DNA of 64,000 nucleotides from Dama dama (GCF_033118175.1 NC_083714.1:5828001-5892000); one strand, 5' to 3'; shown: positions 12,608 through 21,851, counted from the stretch's first letter. Program-made: numbers and translations. The notes: generated by a model not told the origin, from the sequence alone.

Positions 12608-13522
12608 GCCACTGTTCCACCACAAAGAGGCAGACACTACAGAGTGCATACACACACACACACGCACACACACCCCTATATGCCACTGCTCTGGAGCGAA
12701 GAGTCAGACATGACTGAGCACACACACACACCCATATAAAACTGCTCTGGCGCAAAGAGACAGGACTGAGCACACGCACACACACACACACACACACACC
12801 CATACTCCACTGCTCTGGTGCAGAGTCAGATACGAGTGAGCACGCGCGTGCACACACACACACACACACACACACACAGCCATCTGCCACTGCTCCGGTG
12901 CAAAGAGTCAGACACAACTGAGCTGCACGCACGCACACACACACAACCATATCCCACTGCTCTAATGCAAAGGTCGGACACGACTGAGCGTGCGCATGCA
13001 CACAGTCACCCATAAACCACTGCTCCGGTACAGAGTTGCACACCTCTGAGCATGCACATACACACACACACACACACACACATACACACACCCATCCGCC
13101 ACTGTTCCGGCACAAAGAGTCGGACATGACTGAGAATGCACACACACACAGACCCCCATACTTGCTCCACAGGGAGTCTCTGGGCAACAGATAACTTTAA
13201 GAATGGGACCCCTCTCAGAAGCCCGAGTTGTTACTCCGCTGCCTATTATGTCCCAAGGTTCAGGCTGAACGTGCAGAGTTCGACGTTTGGAGTTAAAGAG
13301 ACCATAGTTTGGGTTCCAGGCTCAATCAAAGGCACTGGAGTGCGAACGCCCCCTCCCCCACGCCCCCGTGCCCATGGCCATGCGGTGGGAGGGAAGGGTG
13401 CTGGGGCTGCGGCAGGGCCTGAGCAGCCATAGAGCCTACTCACCCGCCAAGTGTTTCGGCTCGGGTTCGGTGGGTTCGTTGGTGGTCGCCGCGAGGGCAG
13501 CCTTGGACGCAGACGATCCCAT
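1..13522 (-). CDS. ANTH-domain clathrin-assembly protein, PICALM/SNAP91-like third paralogue (5' part, 7 exons)
   Basis: Gene-level entry. Spliced CDS on the minus strand: 13522-13444, 5171-5029, 3438-3363, 2241-2139, 1975-1882, 1767-1656, 100-1, continuing past the left edge. Every junction has GT/AG ends and the phases (1,0,1,2,0,1) join without a stop, giving about 235 codons. The protein carries family hallmarks in order: LIQ, SSSWVVVFK, HHLMVYGNE, RFIQHLASR, FIRRYSKYLNEK, GVMRTMNT, ELTNGIIHAAFMLLFKD, FAAYNEGILNLLEKYFD and KFLERMTK. These are the helices of the ANTH domain, which in PICALM and AP180 binds PI(4,5)P2 and R-SNAREs at the plasma membrane and recruits clathrin through a later unstructured tail that is outside this window. 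Family membership is certain. Exon 2 matches PICALM, as I recall it, at roughly 30 of 48 positions, far below the near-identity expected between true mammalian orthologues, so this is neither PICALM nor SNAP91. Introns rule out a processed copy. Whether the 3' half is intact cannot be seen. Confidence 0.9.
101..768 (-). other. Intronic AT-rich DNA, nothing recognised
   Basis: Left part of the intron between ANTH exons 6 and 7. No conserved coding segment or clear repeat could be named. Confidence 0.4.
769..1097 (+). mobile_element. L1 (ruminant L1-BT type) 3'-end fragment
   Basis: 3' UTR of a young ruminant L1: it has the GTGGGAGAAGG...GAGGG start, GGGGAGGGAGGCGGGAGGG, ATGTATGGCAAAAACCACT, GTAATTAGCCTCCAACTAAT and an A-rich tail. 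Severely 5' truncated. Related copies in the window are at 2456-2632, 21495-21851, 22404-22760 and 33350-33700. Confidence 0.85.
1110..1440 (+). mobile_element. Old L1 3' UTR fragment
   Basis: Degenerate match to an older mammalian L1 3' end: TGTGACTATACTAAAAACTA, then CTGAACTGTACATTTTAAAA. Lies in the intron between ANTH exons 6 and 7. Confidence 0.55.
1656..1767 (-). CDS. ANTH gene exon 6 (112 nt)
   Basis: Acceptor TTTCCAG|GCAAAT, donor CTAG|GTAAGC. Encodes ANADELTNGIIHAAFMLLFK, then DSLRLFAAYNEGILNLL. This is the most conserved stretch of the ANTH fold and differs from PICALM mainly by conservative changes. Confidence 0.93.
1882..1975 (-). CDS. ANTH gene exon 5 (94 nt)
   Basis: Acceptor TATAG|GACAG, donor TTTAAT|GTAAGA. 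Encodes (G)TDGVMRTMNTKELLNTLPV, then IQIQFDALLNFN. This matches the GVMRTM...LL helix of PICALM and AP180. Phase 2 in, phase 0 out. Confidence 0.92.
2139..2241 (-). CDS. ANTH gene exon 4 (103 nt)
   Basis: Acceptor TTTTTAG|GCTAT, donor AGAGG|GTAGGT. Encodes GYTMSAFIRRYSKYLNEK, then SLAYRLMESDITKTKR. The FIRRYS.YLNEK block is a family signature. Using the second GT four bases further on would place a TAG in frame, so the first donor is chosen. Confidence 0.92.
2456..2632 (-). mobile_element. L1-BT 3'-end fragment
   Basis: T-rich start at the left, then TTGGAGGCTAATTACTTTAC, the GCCATACATTGACATGAATC motif and CCCTCCCACCTCCCTCCCC: the minus-strand image of the ruminant L1 3' UTR, about 175 bp. 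In the intron between ANTH exons 3 and 4. Confidence 0.85.
2640..3362 (-). other. Intronic DNA between ANTH exons 3 and 4
   Basis: No repeat family named. Contains a poly-C/poly-A tract at about 2974-3018. Nothing coding recognised. Confidence 0.4.
3363..3438 (-). CDS. ANTH gene exon 3 (76 nt)
   Basis: Acceptor TTGACAG|CGTTTTATC, donor GAAG|GTAAGA. Encodes RFIQHLASRSSLFTLHNFLD followed by KSVVE and the first base of Gly. It corresponds exactly, without gaps, to the PICALM segment that follows VYGNE. Phase 0 in, phase 1 out. Confidence 0.92.
3788..3977 (-). mobile_element. Bov-tA-type SINE
   Basis: Complete minus-strand copy: starts GTGAAAGTTGCTCAGTCATG and ends GCTGAGCCACCAGGGAA, the hallmark ends of the ruminant tRNA-headed SINE. 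In the intron between ANTH exons 2 and 3. Confidence 0.88.
4330..4555 (-). mobile_element. CHR-type (tRNA-derived, cetartiodactyl) SINE
   Basis: Minus-strand copy with TTGCAGCAC, GGCATGCGGGATCTTAGTT, CCAGGGATTGAACTC and CCACCAGGGAAGTC near the end. This is older than the Bov-tA family and shared across Cetartiodactyla. Confidence 0.75.
5029..5171 (-). CDS. ANTH gene exon 2 (143 nt)
   Basis: The acceptor TTTAG precedes ATCTGATCC and the donor is GAG|GTGAGC. With the last G of exon 1 it encodes 48 residues beginning DLIQYINGTN and ending HHLMVYGNE, with the central core WVVVFK that is nearly invariant in ANTH proteins. The frame remains open across both splice sites for some distance. This exon is the strongest single match to the family. 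Confidence 0.92.
5330..5538 (-). mobile_element. Bov-tA-type SINE
   Basis: Minus strand; GCTAAGTCACTCAGCCGTGT at the left, ACCACTGAGCCATCTGG at the right. Confidence 0.88.
6351..6562 (+). mobile_element. Bov-tA-type SINE with target-site duplication
   Basis: Plus strand; begins GCTTCCCTGGCGGCTCAG and ends GGACACGACTGAAACAACT. Flanked by TGCCATGTTT at 6335-6344 and 6563-6572, a plausible target-site duplication. It lies in intron 1, about 0.6 kb from the satellite whose units carry the same 3' end. Confidence 0.88.
7146..13162. repeat. 6-kb composite satellite: SINE-tail unit alternating with (CA)n
   Basis: The tract is continuously built of units about 55-80 bp long. Each has a (CA)n run of variable length, then CCATATGCCACTGCTC, TGGTGCAGAGTCAGACACGA and CTGAGCA, then (CA)n again. 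The core AAAGAGTCAGACACGACTGAG is the 3' end of a Bov-tA/BovB-type repeat. Units vary (CTCTGGTGC, CTCCAGTGC, TTCCACCAC; GACACTACTGAG, GACACGACCGAG) and the variants recur in blocks, for example near 9.6-9.8 and 9.9-10.08 kb, which suggests higher-order duplication. By length there must be roughly 80-90 units. It lies wholly inside intron 1 of the ANTH gene. Long open frames on both strands come from the repeat having no stops and are not genes. Confidence 0.95.
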
Positions 13523-13750
13523 AAGTGCGTCGCCGGCTGCCAGCCACGAGGATAATGGCAGCAGAAGCTGGTCCCTCCTCTTCCGGCCAGCTGACTGAGC
13601 CTGGACCCGGGCGATGGGAGGGGCGCCTGAGATGACGGAAGAAAGACCTTGCGTGGCAGCCGGCCTTCACCGTCACTCTGTCCTGCGCCCCCTGACGCGG
13701 GCCTGCAGAATTATGAGGTGAGGCATGAAGTCACGAGGCACCGGGGCCGA
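13320..13750 (-). promoter_or_regulatory. CpG-rich, TATA-less promoter of the ANTH gene
   Basis: This is the only strongly CpG-rich stretch outside the L1 5' UTRs, and it overlaps exon 1. It holds an ETS-like core TTCCGG at about 13581-13586 (GCCGGAAGAG on the coding strand), a second CGGAAG at about 13636, and a YY1-like GCCATTAT (minus strand of about 13551-13558). I see no TATA box. No gene is visible on the plus strand just to the right, so there is no evidence of a bidirectional partner. The transcription start is inferred, not seen. Confidence 0.65.
13444..13522 (-). CDS. ANTH gene exon 1 (start codon, 26 codons plus 1 nt)
   Basis: Encodes MGSSASKAALAATTNE, then PTEPEPKHLA, and ends at donor G|GTGAG. 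The ATG is the first in-frame Met after an upstream in-frame TGA in the 13.66-13.68 kb region. It aligns without gaps with the PICALM segment running from the SK motif to the KHL motif, but lacks the roughly 18 residues that precede it in PICALM (the amphipathic helix 0). Gly2 and Ser6 fit the N-myristoylation consensus. Compared with PICALM numbering, Lys24, Lys40 and His41 are kept, while Lys28 is Ala and Lys38 is Glu. The +4 base is G; -3 is C, so the start context is only moderate. Confidence 0.82.
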
Positions 13751-14512
13751 GTATAGGGAGTTCAGGGGGGTAGGACCCTGCGTGAGGCAGAGCATCTCAG
13801 GCGACCAAGGCATGATAGACCCTCAATAAGAGAATAAACAACTGCCATTGAGTGAATATCATGAGAAAGAGGGACATGTTGGGGACCACAGATGAAAGAT
13901 CTGGAGATCTTTTGGTCTTTGGAAGTTAAGTGGTCATGTGACAGTGCTGTGGAAATCCTTGACCTGGCCTTCTTAAGGAGGCTTCCGTCACGGGTAATGG
14001 GACTTGTATCCTGCCTGAGTCCCTGGCCTTCAACCCTTCACCCAGCATCATATATGGAAGTTCATAGACTTCTTCATACTATTCCGTCTACCCCTGCAGT
14101 CTGTAGTGACCTTAGTACTCTCAATCTTGATAGTAATGTATGCCTTCTGTCTCTTTTTCTTCCATGATTGATCTGGCTAGACAACTATCAATTTGATTGA
14201 TCCTCTCAAAGGACCACGGTTTGGTTTCATTGATTTTCTCTGTATTCTCTTTTCTATGTCATTGATTTCTGCTCCTATCTGTATTATTCCATTGCTTCTA
14301 CTTACTTGCAGTTTATTTACCTCTTCACTTTCTAGTTTCTGAAGAGAGGTTCGATTCCTTGTTTAAGATTCTTTTTTATAATATAGGACATTAGGGTTAA
14401 GTACAGCTTTTGTTTCTGTCAAAGATATTATTTCAGTCTCTTAAATATTATTGAGATCTATTTTATAGAACAGAATATATGCGCTACAAAGGTAAATGTT
14501 CAGTGTACCCTT
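13750..14512. other. Intergenic DNA right of the ANTH promoter
   Basis: 13.75-14.16 kb is unique with a short open frame that I do not recognise. 14.17-14.51 kb resembles old minus-strand L1 ORF2. Confidence 0.4.
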
Positions 14513-14523
14513 GAAAGCTGCAT

Positions 14524-15811
14524 ATTTTTTAAATTAATTTATTTTTGTATTGAAGGATAATTGCTTTACGGGATTTTGTTGTTTTCTGGCAAACTTCAAT
14601 ATGAATCAGCCATAGGTATACATATATCCACTCCCTTTTGAACTTCCCTCCTATCTCCCTCCCCATCCCACCCCTCTAGGTTGATACAGAGCCTCTGTTT
14701 GAGTTTCCTGAACCATACAGCAAATTCCCATTGGCTATTTTACATATGGTAATGTAATTTTCCATGTTACTCTTTACATACATTTTACCCTCTTCTCCCC
14801 TCTCCCCATGTTCATAAATCTATTCTCTATGTCTGTTTCTCCACTGCTACCCTGTAAATAGATTCTTCAGTACCATTTTTCTAGATTCTGTATATATGCA
14901 TTAGAATAAGATATTTATCTTTCTCTTTCCAACTTACTTCACTTTGTATAATAGGTTCCAGGTTCATCCACCTCATTAGAACTGACTCAAAGGCATACCT
15001 TTTTATGGCTGAGTAATATTCCACTGTGTATATGTACCACAACTTCTTTATCCGTTTATCTGTCTAGGGACATCTAGGTTGCTTTCATGTTCTAGCTGTT
15101 GTAAATAGTACTGCAATGAACAATGGGATACATGTGTCTTTTTCAACCCTGATTTCCTCAGGGAATATGCCTAGCAGTGGGATTGCTAGGTCATATGGTG
15201 GTTTTATTTCTACTTTTTTAAAGGAATCGCCATACCGTCTTCCATAGTAGCTGTATCAATTTACATTCCCACCAACAGTGCAAGAGCATTCCTTTTTCTC
15301 CACACCCTCTCCAGCATTTTTTGTCTGTAGACTTTTTGATGATGGCCATTTTGACCAGTGTGAGGTGATAGCTCATTGTAATTTTGATTTGCATTTCTCT
15401 GATAATGAGCGATGTTGAGAATCTTTTCATGTGTTTGTTAGCCATCTGTATGTCTTCTTTGGAGAAATGTCTGTTTAGGTATTTTTCCCACTTTTTGATT
15501 GGGTTGTTTGGTTTTCTGGTATTGAATTGTATGAGTTGCTTGTATATTTTGGAAATTAATCCTTTGTCAGTTGTTTCATTTGCTATTATTTTCTCCCATT
15601 CTGAGGGTTGTCTTTTCACCTTGCTTATAGTTTCCTTTGCTGTGCAAAAGCTTTTAAGTTTAATCAGGTCCCACTTGTTTACTTTTGTTTTTATTTCCAT
15701 TACTCTAGGAGGTGGGTCATAAAGGATCTTGCTTTCACTTATGTCATCAAGTGTTCTGCCTATGTTTTCCTTTAAGAGTTTTATAGTTTCTGGTCTTACA
15801 TTTAGGTCTTC
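14524..15811 (-). mobile_element. 5'-truncated L1 with target-site duplication
   Basis: Minus-strand 3' UTR followed by the end of ORF2. The ORF2 part includes the DLNVRPETIKLLKENIG, YDPPPRVMEIK.KVNKWDLIK, SEWEKIIAN and YLNRHFSKEDIQMANKHMK blocks seen in L1 reverse-transcriptase C-terminal regions. GAAAGCTGCAT occurs at 14513-14523 and 15812-15822, flanking the insertion. It is 5' truncated and cannot move. Confidence 0.88.
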
Positions 15812-15822
15812 GAAAGCTGCAT

Positions 15823-16470
15823 TTTTTTTTTCCTGCTCAATGCAGTGTTCCATTAAATGTGTTTTACAGTTATTTGTGATACAGTTACTTGTGATACAAT
15901 ACAAGTGACTGAAGCTCTGTTCATTTGTATTTTTATAGCCTTTGTCCCCCACCATGAGCTTCAGGTTGGAGACTTTATTTTGCTATGTCTTCAAGTTCAA
16001 TGATCTTAGCTTTTGCAGAGTCTAATCTTCTCTTAATCCCGTTTTGGACAGTTTTCATGTCCAGTAAGGTGTTTTTCATCTCTAAAATTTCCATTTGATT
16101 CTTATCTTTCAATGTTCTCTTCATTAGGTTTACATTTTCCTTTAAACCCTTGTGGATAGCACAATAACTATCAAGGTTGTATGTTTGTCAACCAATTCCT
16201 TCATCTTTGACATTTCTGGCTCTGTTTCTATTGACTTATTTTTCTCTTTGACGTAGCTAACATTTTTTCTGCTTATGCAATTTTATGTAGATGTCAAATA
16301 TTGTTAATTTTGCTTCACTGAGTGCTGTATTTTTATATATTCCTTTACAGAATGTTGAACTTTGTTTAGACAGGCACATACATTACTTTTATATCTCTTC
16401 TATCCTTTCAGCATATGTTTTCTCAAACAGCTTTATTGGTGTTTAATTAATAGATGATATTTAATTCACA
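15823..16470. other. Intergenic AT-rich DNA, probably old L1
   Basis: Degenerate T-rich sequence, likely very old minus-strand L1; no gene seen. Confidence 0.35.
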
Positions 16471-16477
16471 TATCATG

Positions 16478-16676
16478 GTGCAGTGGTAAAGAATCTACTT
16501 ACCAGTGCAGGAGACCCAGGTCTGATCCCTGGGTTTGAAAGATCCCCTGGTGGAAGAAATGGCAACATAGTCCAGTATTCTTGCCTGGAAAATTCCATGG
16601 ACAGAGAAGCCTGGAGGGTTGCAGTCCATGGGGTTGCAAAGAGTCAGACACAACTGAGTGACTGAGCATGCACACT
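16478..16676 (+). mobile_element. Bov-tA-type SINE
   Basis: Plus strand; GTGGTAAAGAATCTACTTAC...AGTCAGACACAACTGAGTGA with the standard internal box GTATTCTTGCCTGGAAAATT. Confidence 0.87.
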
Positions 16677-18464
16677 ATCATACCATTCACCCATTTAGTC
16701 TACAAATTGGTAGTTTTTAGTATATTCAGAGTTGTATGACCAGCACCAGGATCAATTTGAAACAGTTTACAAAGAAACTCCACACTCATTAGCCATCATT
16801 CCTCATTTCCACCTAAACCTCCCATCCCTAGTCAATCACTATTCTACTTTATGTCTCTGAAGATTTTCCTATTCTGAATATTTCATATGAAAGGACTCAG
16901 TCAATATGTGGAACTTTGAAACCGGGCTCTTTCACTTAGCATAATATATTCTAGCTTCATTGATGTTGTAGCATTAATCAGTACTTCATTTCTTTTTATG
17001 ACCAAATAATATTCCATTGTATGGATATACTACAATTTATCCATTCATTGATGAACATTTGAGCCGTTTCCATTTTTGAACTATTGTGAATACTGCTTCA
17101 CATGCAAGTATTTCTTTCAATACCCTTTTTCAGTTCTTTTAGATACATACCTAGGAGCGGAATTGCTTGTTCATATGGTTATTCTGTGTTGAACTTTATA
17201 AGGAAGTGCCAAACTGTTTTCCACAGGACTGAACCTTATTACAATTCCACCAGCAATGTATAAGGGTACCAATTTTTCCACATCCTTGCTCATATTTCTT
17301 TTCCATTTGTTTGATTATAGCCATCTGAGTGGATGGAAAGTGGTATCTCTATGTAATTTTCATTTACAATTTCCTGATGACTAATAATTTAGTAGAATTT
17401 TTTCATGTGCTTATTGCAATTTGTGTATCTACTTTGGAGTAATATCCATTCTGATCCTTTGCTAATATTTTTTTTATCATTTGCTAATTTTTTAATTGGG
17501 TTATTTATCTTTTTTCAGCTTTATTGAGGTATGATTAACAAATAAAAATTGTATATATTTACGTTGTACAACATGATGTTTTCTTTTAGGGTGTGAAAGA
17601 TAAGGACTGTGAAATGATCACCATAATCTAGTTAATTAACACATCCATCATCTCCATACTTGAAATATTTTCTGTGGTTAGAACATTTATGATCTATTCT
17701 TTTAGCAAATTTCAAGTATGCAATATTATTAATTATGGTCACCATGCTGTGTGTTAGATCCCTAGAACTCATTCATCTTTTTTAATGAATTCATCTTGTA
17801 ACTGAAAATGTGTATCCTTTGATCAACTTCTCCCCATTTCCCCCAGCCCCAGCCCCCAGCAAACATTATTCCACTTTCTGGTTATATAAGTTCAACATTT
17901 TCAGATTCCATATATAAGTGAAATCATATATCATTTGTCATTCTGTGCTTAGCTTATTTCACCTAGCATAATGTCCTCCAGGCTTATCTATGTTGTTAAA
18001 AACGGCAGAATTTCCTTTTTTTAATGACTGCATTTTATATATATACATACCTTTGAGATATTGCTTTCATTTCCTACAGATATATGCCCAAAATTTGGAT
18101 TGCTGGATCATATGGTAGTCCTATTTCTAATTTTTTGAAGAATCTCCATACTGTTTTGAAAATGGCTATACTAGTTTATATTCCCACCAACACTGTATAG
18201 GGTTCCCTTTTCTCCACATCCTCACGGATACTTGTTTTTTGTTGTCTTTTTGATAACAGCCATCCTGACATGTGTGAGGTGATAGCTTATTGTGGTTTTG
18301 ATTTGCATTTCGTTGATGATTCTCAGTGTTGAGCATCTCTTCATGTGCATGTTGGCCATTTGTACGTCTTCTTTGGAAAGTGTTTATTAGGTCTCAGGTC
18401 TATTCTTAAATTAGATTGCTTGTATTTTTTTGCTATTGTTATAAAAGCTTCTTATATATTTGAG

Positions 18465-18658
18465 GTGAAAGTGAAAGTCACTCAGTTGTGTCCAACTCTT
18501 TGTGACCCCATGGACTATATAGTTCATGGAATTCTCCAGGACAGAATACTGGAATGGGTAGCCTTTCCCTTCTCCAGGGGATCGTCCCAAACTAGGGATT
18601 GAGCCCAGGTCTCCCACACTGCAGGCAGATTCTTTACGAGCTGAGCTATCAGGGAAGT
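18465..18658 (-). mobile_element. Bov-tA-type SINE in old L1
   Basis: GTGAAAGTGAAAGTCACTCA at the left, GCTGAGCTATCAGGGAAGTC at the right. TTGAGGT on both sides suggests a short target-site duplication. Confidence 0.87.
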
Positions 18659-19332
18659 CAACTTGAGGTATTAACCTCTTATCAGATATATGATATACAA
18701 ATACCTTCTCACGTTCCATGGGTTAACTTTTCATTTTGTTGATGGCATCCATTGCTGTATAGCTTTTTAGTTTGATGTGGTACCACTTGTTTATTTCTGC
18801 TATTGTTGCTTTGGCTTTCAGTGTCAAATTTAAAAAGTCTTTGCCCAGATGGATGTCAAGGAGCATACACCTAGATTTAATTCTAGGAGTTTTATCCTTT
18901 CAGATTTTACATTTAAGTATTTAATCCATTTGAGTTAAATGTTGTGTATGGTGTAAGATAGTGGTCCAGTTTCATTCATTTGCTTATGGATGTCTAGTTT
19001 TCCCAACACCATTTATGGAGAAGACTACCACCTCCCCATTGTGCATTCTTGGCTTCCTTGTCAAATATTTAGTTGATTGTGTATGTGTGGGTTTATTCTT
19101 GTACTTTATTCTGTTCCATTGATCTATGGGTCTGTTTTTATGCCAGTACCATAGTGCTTTGATAACTGTAATATTTGAAATCCAGAAGTTCCCAGCTTTA
19201 TTTTTCTTGCTCTGGATCATTTTGGCTGTTTGGGGTCTTTTGTGGTTCCATACGATTTTTAGTATTGCTTTTTCTATTTCTGTGAAAAATACCATTGGAA
19301 TTTTGATAGGGATTGCATTGAATCTGTAGATC

Positions 19333-19464
19333 TGCCACTGCTAAGTCGTGTCAGTCATGTCCAACTCTGTGCGACCCCAGAGACGGCAGCCCACCAGGCT
19401 CCCATCCCTGGGATTCTCCAGGCAAGAATACTGGAGTGGGTATCCATTTCCTTCTCCAGTGCAT
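19333..19464 (-). mobile_element. Truncated Bov-tA-type SINE with target-site duplication
   Basis: Contains GTCCAACTCTGTGCGACCCC and the AGGCAAGAATACTGGAGTGG box. AATCTGTAGATC is duplicated at 19321-19332 and 19465-19476. Confidence 0.88.
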
Positions 19465-19548
19465 AATCTGTAGATCACTTTAGATATTATGATCATTTTT
19501 AACAATATTCATTCTTCCAATCCAGGAACACAGGATATATTAGAATTT

Positions 19549-19676
19549 CTTTTTTATTTTTATTTATTTGGCCATGCCATGAAGTTTGAGGGATCTTAGT
19601 TTCCCTCCAGGGATTGAACCTGGACCCTTGGTAAGTGCAGAGTGCTAATGACTGGACTGCCAGGGAATTCCCCATG
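19549..19676 (-). mobile_element. CHR-type SINE
   Basis: TTTGGCCATGCCATGAAGTT, CAGGGATTGAACCTGGACCC and CTGCCAGGGAATTCCC identify a minus-strand CHR-type SINE. Confidence 0.72.
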
Positions 19677-21494
19677 AACTCAGGATATGTTTCCATTTGT
19701 TTGTGTCATCTTCAAATTCTTCCATTAATATCTTATGTTTTTCAGGGTACAAGATCTTTCATTTGCTTGGCTAAAATTATTTCTAAGTATTTTTTGATGC
19801 TATTGTATATGTGAATGTTTTCTTAAATTCTTTTCCAGATAGTTCATTAGTGTACAGAAATACAACTGATTTTTGTATGTTGATTTTGTGTCCTGCAATT
19901 TCACTGAATTTGTTTATTAATTCTAGATTTTTTTGGTAGAGTTTTTAGGTTTTTCTACAAATAAGACCATGCCATCTGCAAACAGAAATAATTTTTCATC
20001 TTTCTTTCCTATTTTGATGGCTTTTATTTCTTTTTCTTGCCTAATTCCTCTACAGAGGACTACCAGTATTATCTTAAAAAGAAGTGGCAAGTAGGCACCC
20101 TTGTCTTGTTTCTGATCTTTGAGAAAAAGATCACTTTTTACCACTGAGGATGATGTTAGCTATGGGCTTGTCATATGGCTCTTATTATGTTGAGATACAT
20201 TTCTCCTAAAAAAAAAAAAACTGCAGAGTTTTATCATGAAGAGATGTTGGTTTTGTCAAATGCTTTTTCTGCAATTGTTGAGATGATTATATGATTTGTA
20301 TCCTTCATTCTGTTAATGTAGTATATTATGTTTATTGATTTGTGTATGTTGAACCATCCTTGCATCTTGGGGATAAATTCCAATTGATCATTTTGTATGA
20401 TCCTTTTATCATGCTGTTGAATTCAGTTTGCTAGCATTCTGTTGAGGATTTTTTCCATTTTGATTCATCAGGAAGTTTGCCCTGTAATTTTCCCTCCTTG
20501 TAGTGTCTGTATCTGATCTTGGTATAAGGATAATGATGGCCTTACTAAATGAAAATCAATATGGTCCTTCCCCTTCAAATTTTTGGAACAGTTTAAGAAA
20601 GATTCATTAATTATTCTTTAAATGTTTTGTATAATTCACACATGAACCCATCTGCTCATGAGCTTTTCTGTACTGGTAGGTTTGTGATTACTGCTTCAAT
20701 CTTATTTATTGTTGGTCTGTTCAGATGTTCTATTCATGATTCAGTCTTGGTAGGTTGTAAGTTTCTAAGAAATTATGCATTCTATGTCATCTTACTCATT
20801 GGCATATAATTTTTCATAGTATTCTCTTATGATCCTTTGTATTTCTTTGGTATCAGTTGTAATGTCTTCCTTTTCATTTCTGACTTTATTATTTGAGTCT
20901 TCTCTCTTTTTTTTTCTTCATTTAAGTAGCTAAAGATTTGTAAATTTTATCTTAAAAAACCAACTCAGTTGTGTTGATCTTTTTGTTGCCTTTCTGGTCT
21001 CTATTCCATTTATTTCTTCTCTAATCTTTATTCTTTCCTTCTTTCTGCTTTGTGTTCAGTTTGTTCCTTTTCTAGTTCCATGAAGTGTAAAATTAGGTTG
21101 TTTGGTTGAATTTTCTCTTTTTGCTTAATGCATGCATTCATTACTCTAAAATTCCTTCATGGATGTGCTCTTACCACATCCCATAGGACTTGTTGTCTCC
21201 ATTTTTAATTTGTCTCAAGGTATTTTTTAAAATTTTCTTTTGATTTATTCATTGACCCAGTGATTATTCAGGAGTGTGTTAATTTCCATGTATGAGTACA
21301 TTTTACTCCTGTTATTGTTTTCTGATTTTATACCATTGTTGTCATAAAAGATACTTAATGTGATTGCATTTGTCATAAATTTAAGCCTTTTGTTCTCCAA
21401 TTATGATCTATCTTGGACAGTATTCCAGTCCAATTTATCTATTTTTTCTTTTGCTGTTTATGCTTTGGTGCCATACCTAAAGAATCATTGCCTA

Positions 21495-21851
21495 TGGTAA
21501 CGATGACCCTATATGTGAGACAGCAAAAGAGACACAGATGTAAAGAACAGACTTTTGGACTCTGTGGGAGAAGGCGAGGGTGGGCTGATTTGAGAGAACA
21601 GCATTGAAATGTGTATATTACCATATGTGAAACAGGTGACCAGTCCAAGTTCAATGCATGAAAAACGGCACTCAAAGCTCGTGCACTGGGACAACCCTGA
21701 GGGATGGGATAGGGAGGGAGGTGGGAGGAGGGTTCAGGATCGGGGACACATGTACACCCATGGCTGATTTATGTCAATGTATGGCAAAAAACCATTACAA
21801 TATTGTAAAGTAATTAGCCTCCAATTAAAATAAATAAATTAATTTTTTAAA
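21495..21851 (+). mobile_element. L1-BT 3'-end insertion with 16-bp target-site duplication
   Basis: Plus-strand ruminant L1 3' UTR ending in an A-rich tail. AAAGAATCATTGCCTA is duplicated at 21479-21494 and 21852-21867, so the insertion limits are exact. It splits the older minus-strand L1. Confidence 0.93.

Noticed and set aside
7146..13162. Regular core plus variable spacer looks at first like a CRISPR array
   Set aside because: The spacers are (CA)n and the cores are SINE-derived and variable, in a vertebrate genome.
7114..13187. Dozens of long open frames on both strands rich in Cys-Val or His-Thr repeats (up to 265 codons)
   Set aside because: They are translations of the CA/TG satellite, which simply lacks stop codons. 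Several frames are open at once and none has a domain.
1..13522. Calling the left gene PICALM or SNAP91
   Set aside because: Both are almost invariant in mammals. This protein differs at many core positions and in its whole N-terminus.
13320..13750. The CpG island as the VBP1 promoter, expected next to BRCC3
   Set aside because: The first exon encodes no VBP1-like sequence and joins in phase to ANTH exons.
15218..15955. 245-codon open frame on the minus strand
   Set aside because: It is L1 ORF2 with a chance extension into flanking DNA.
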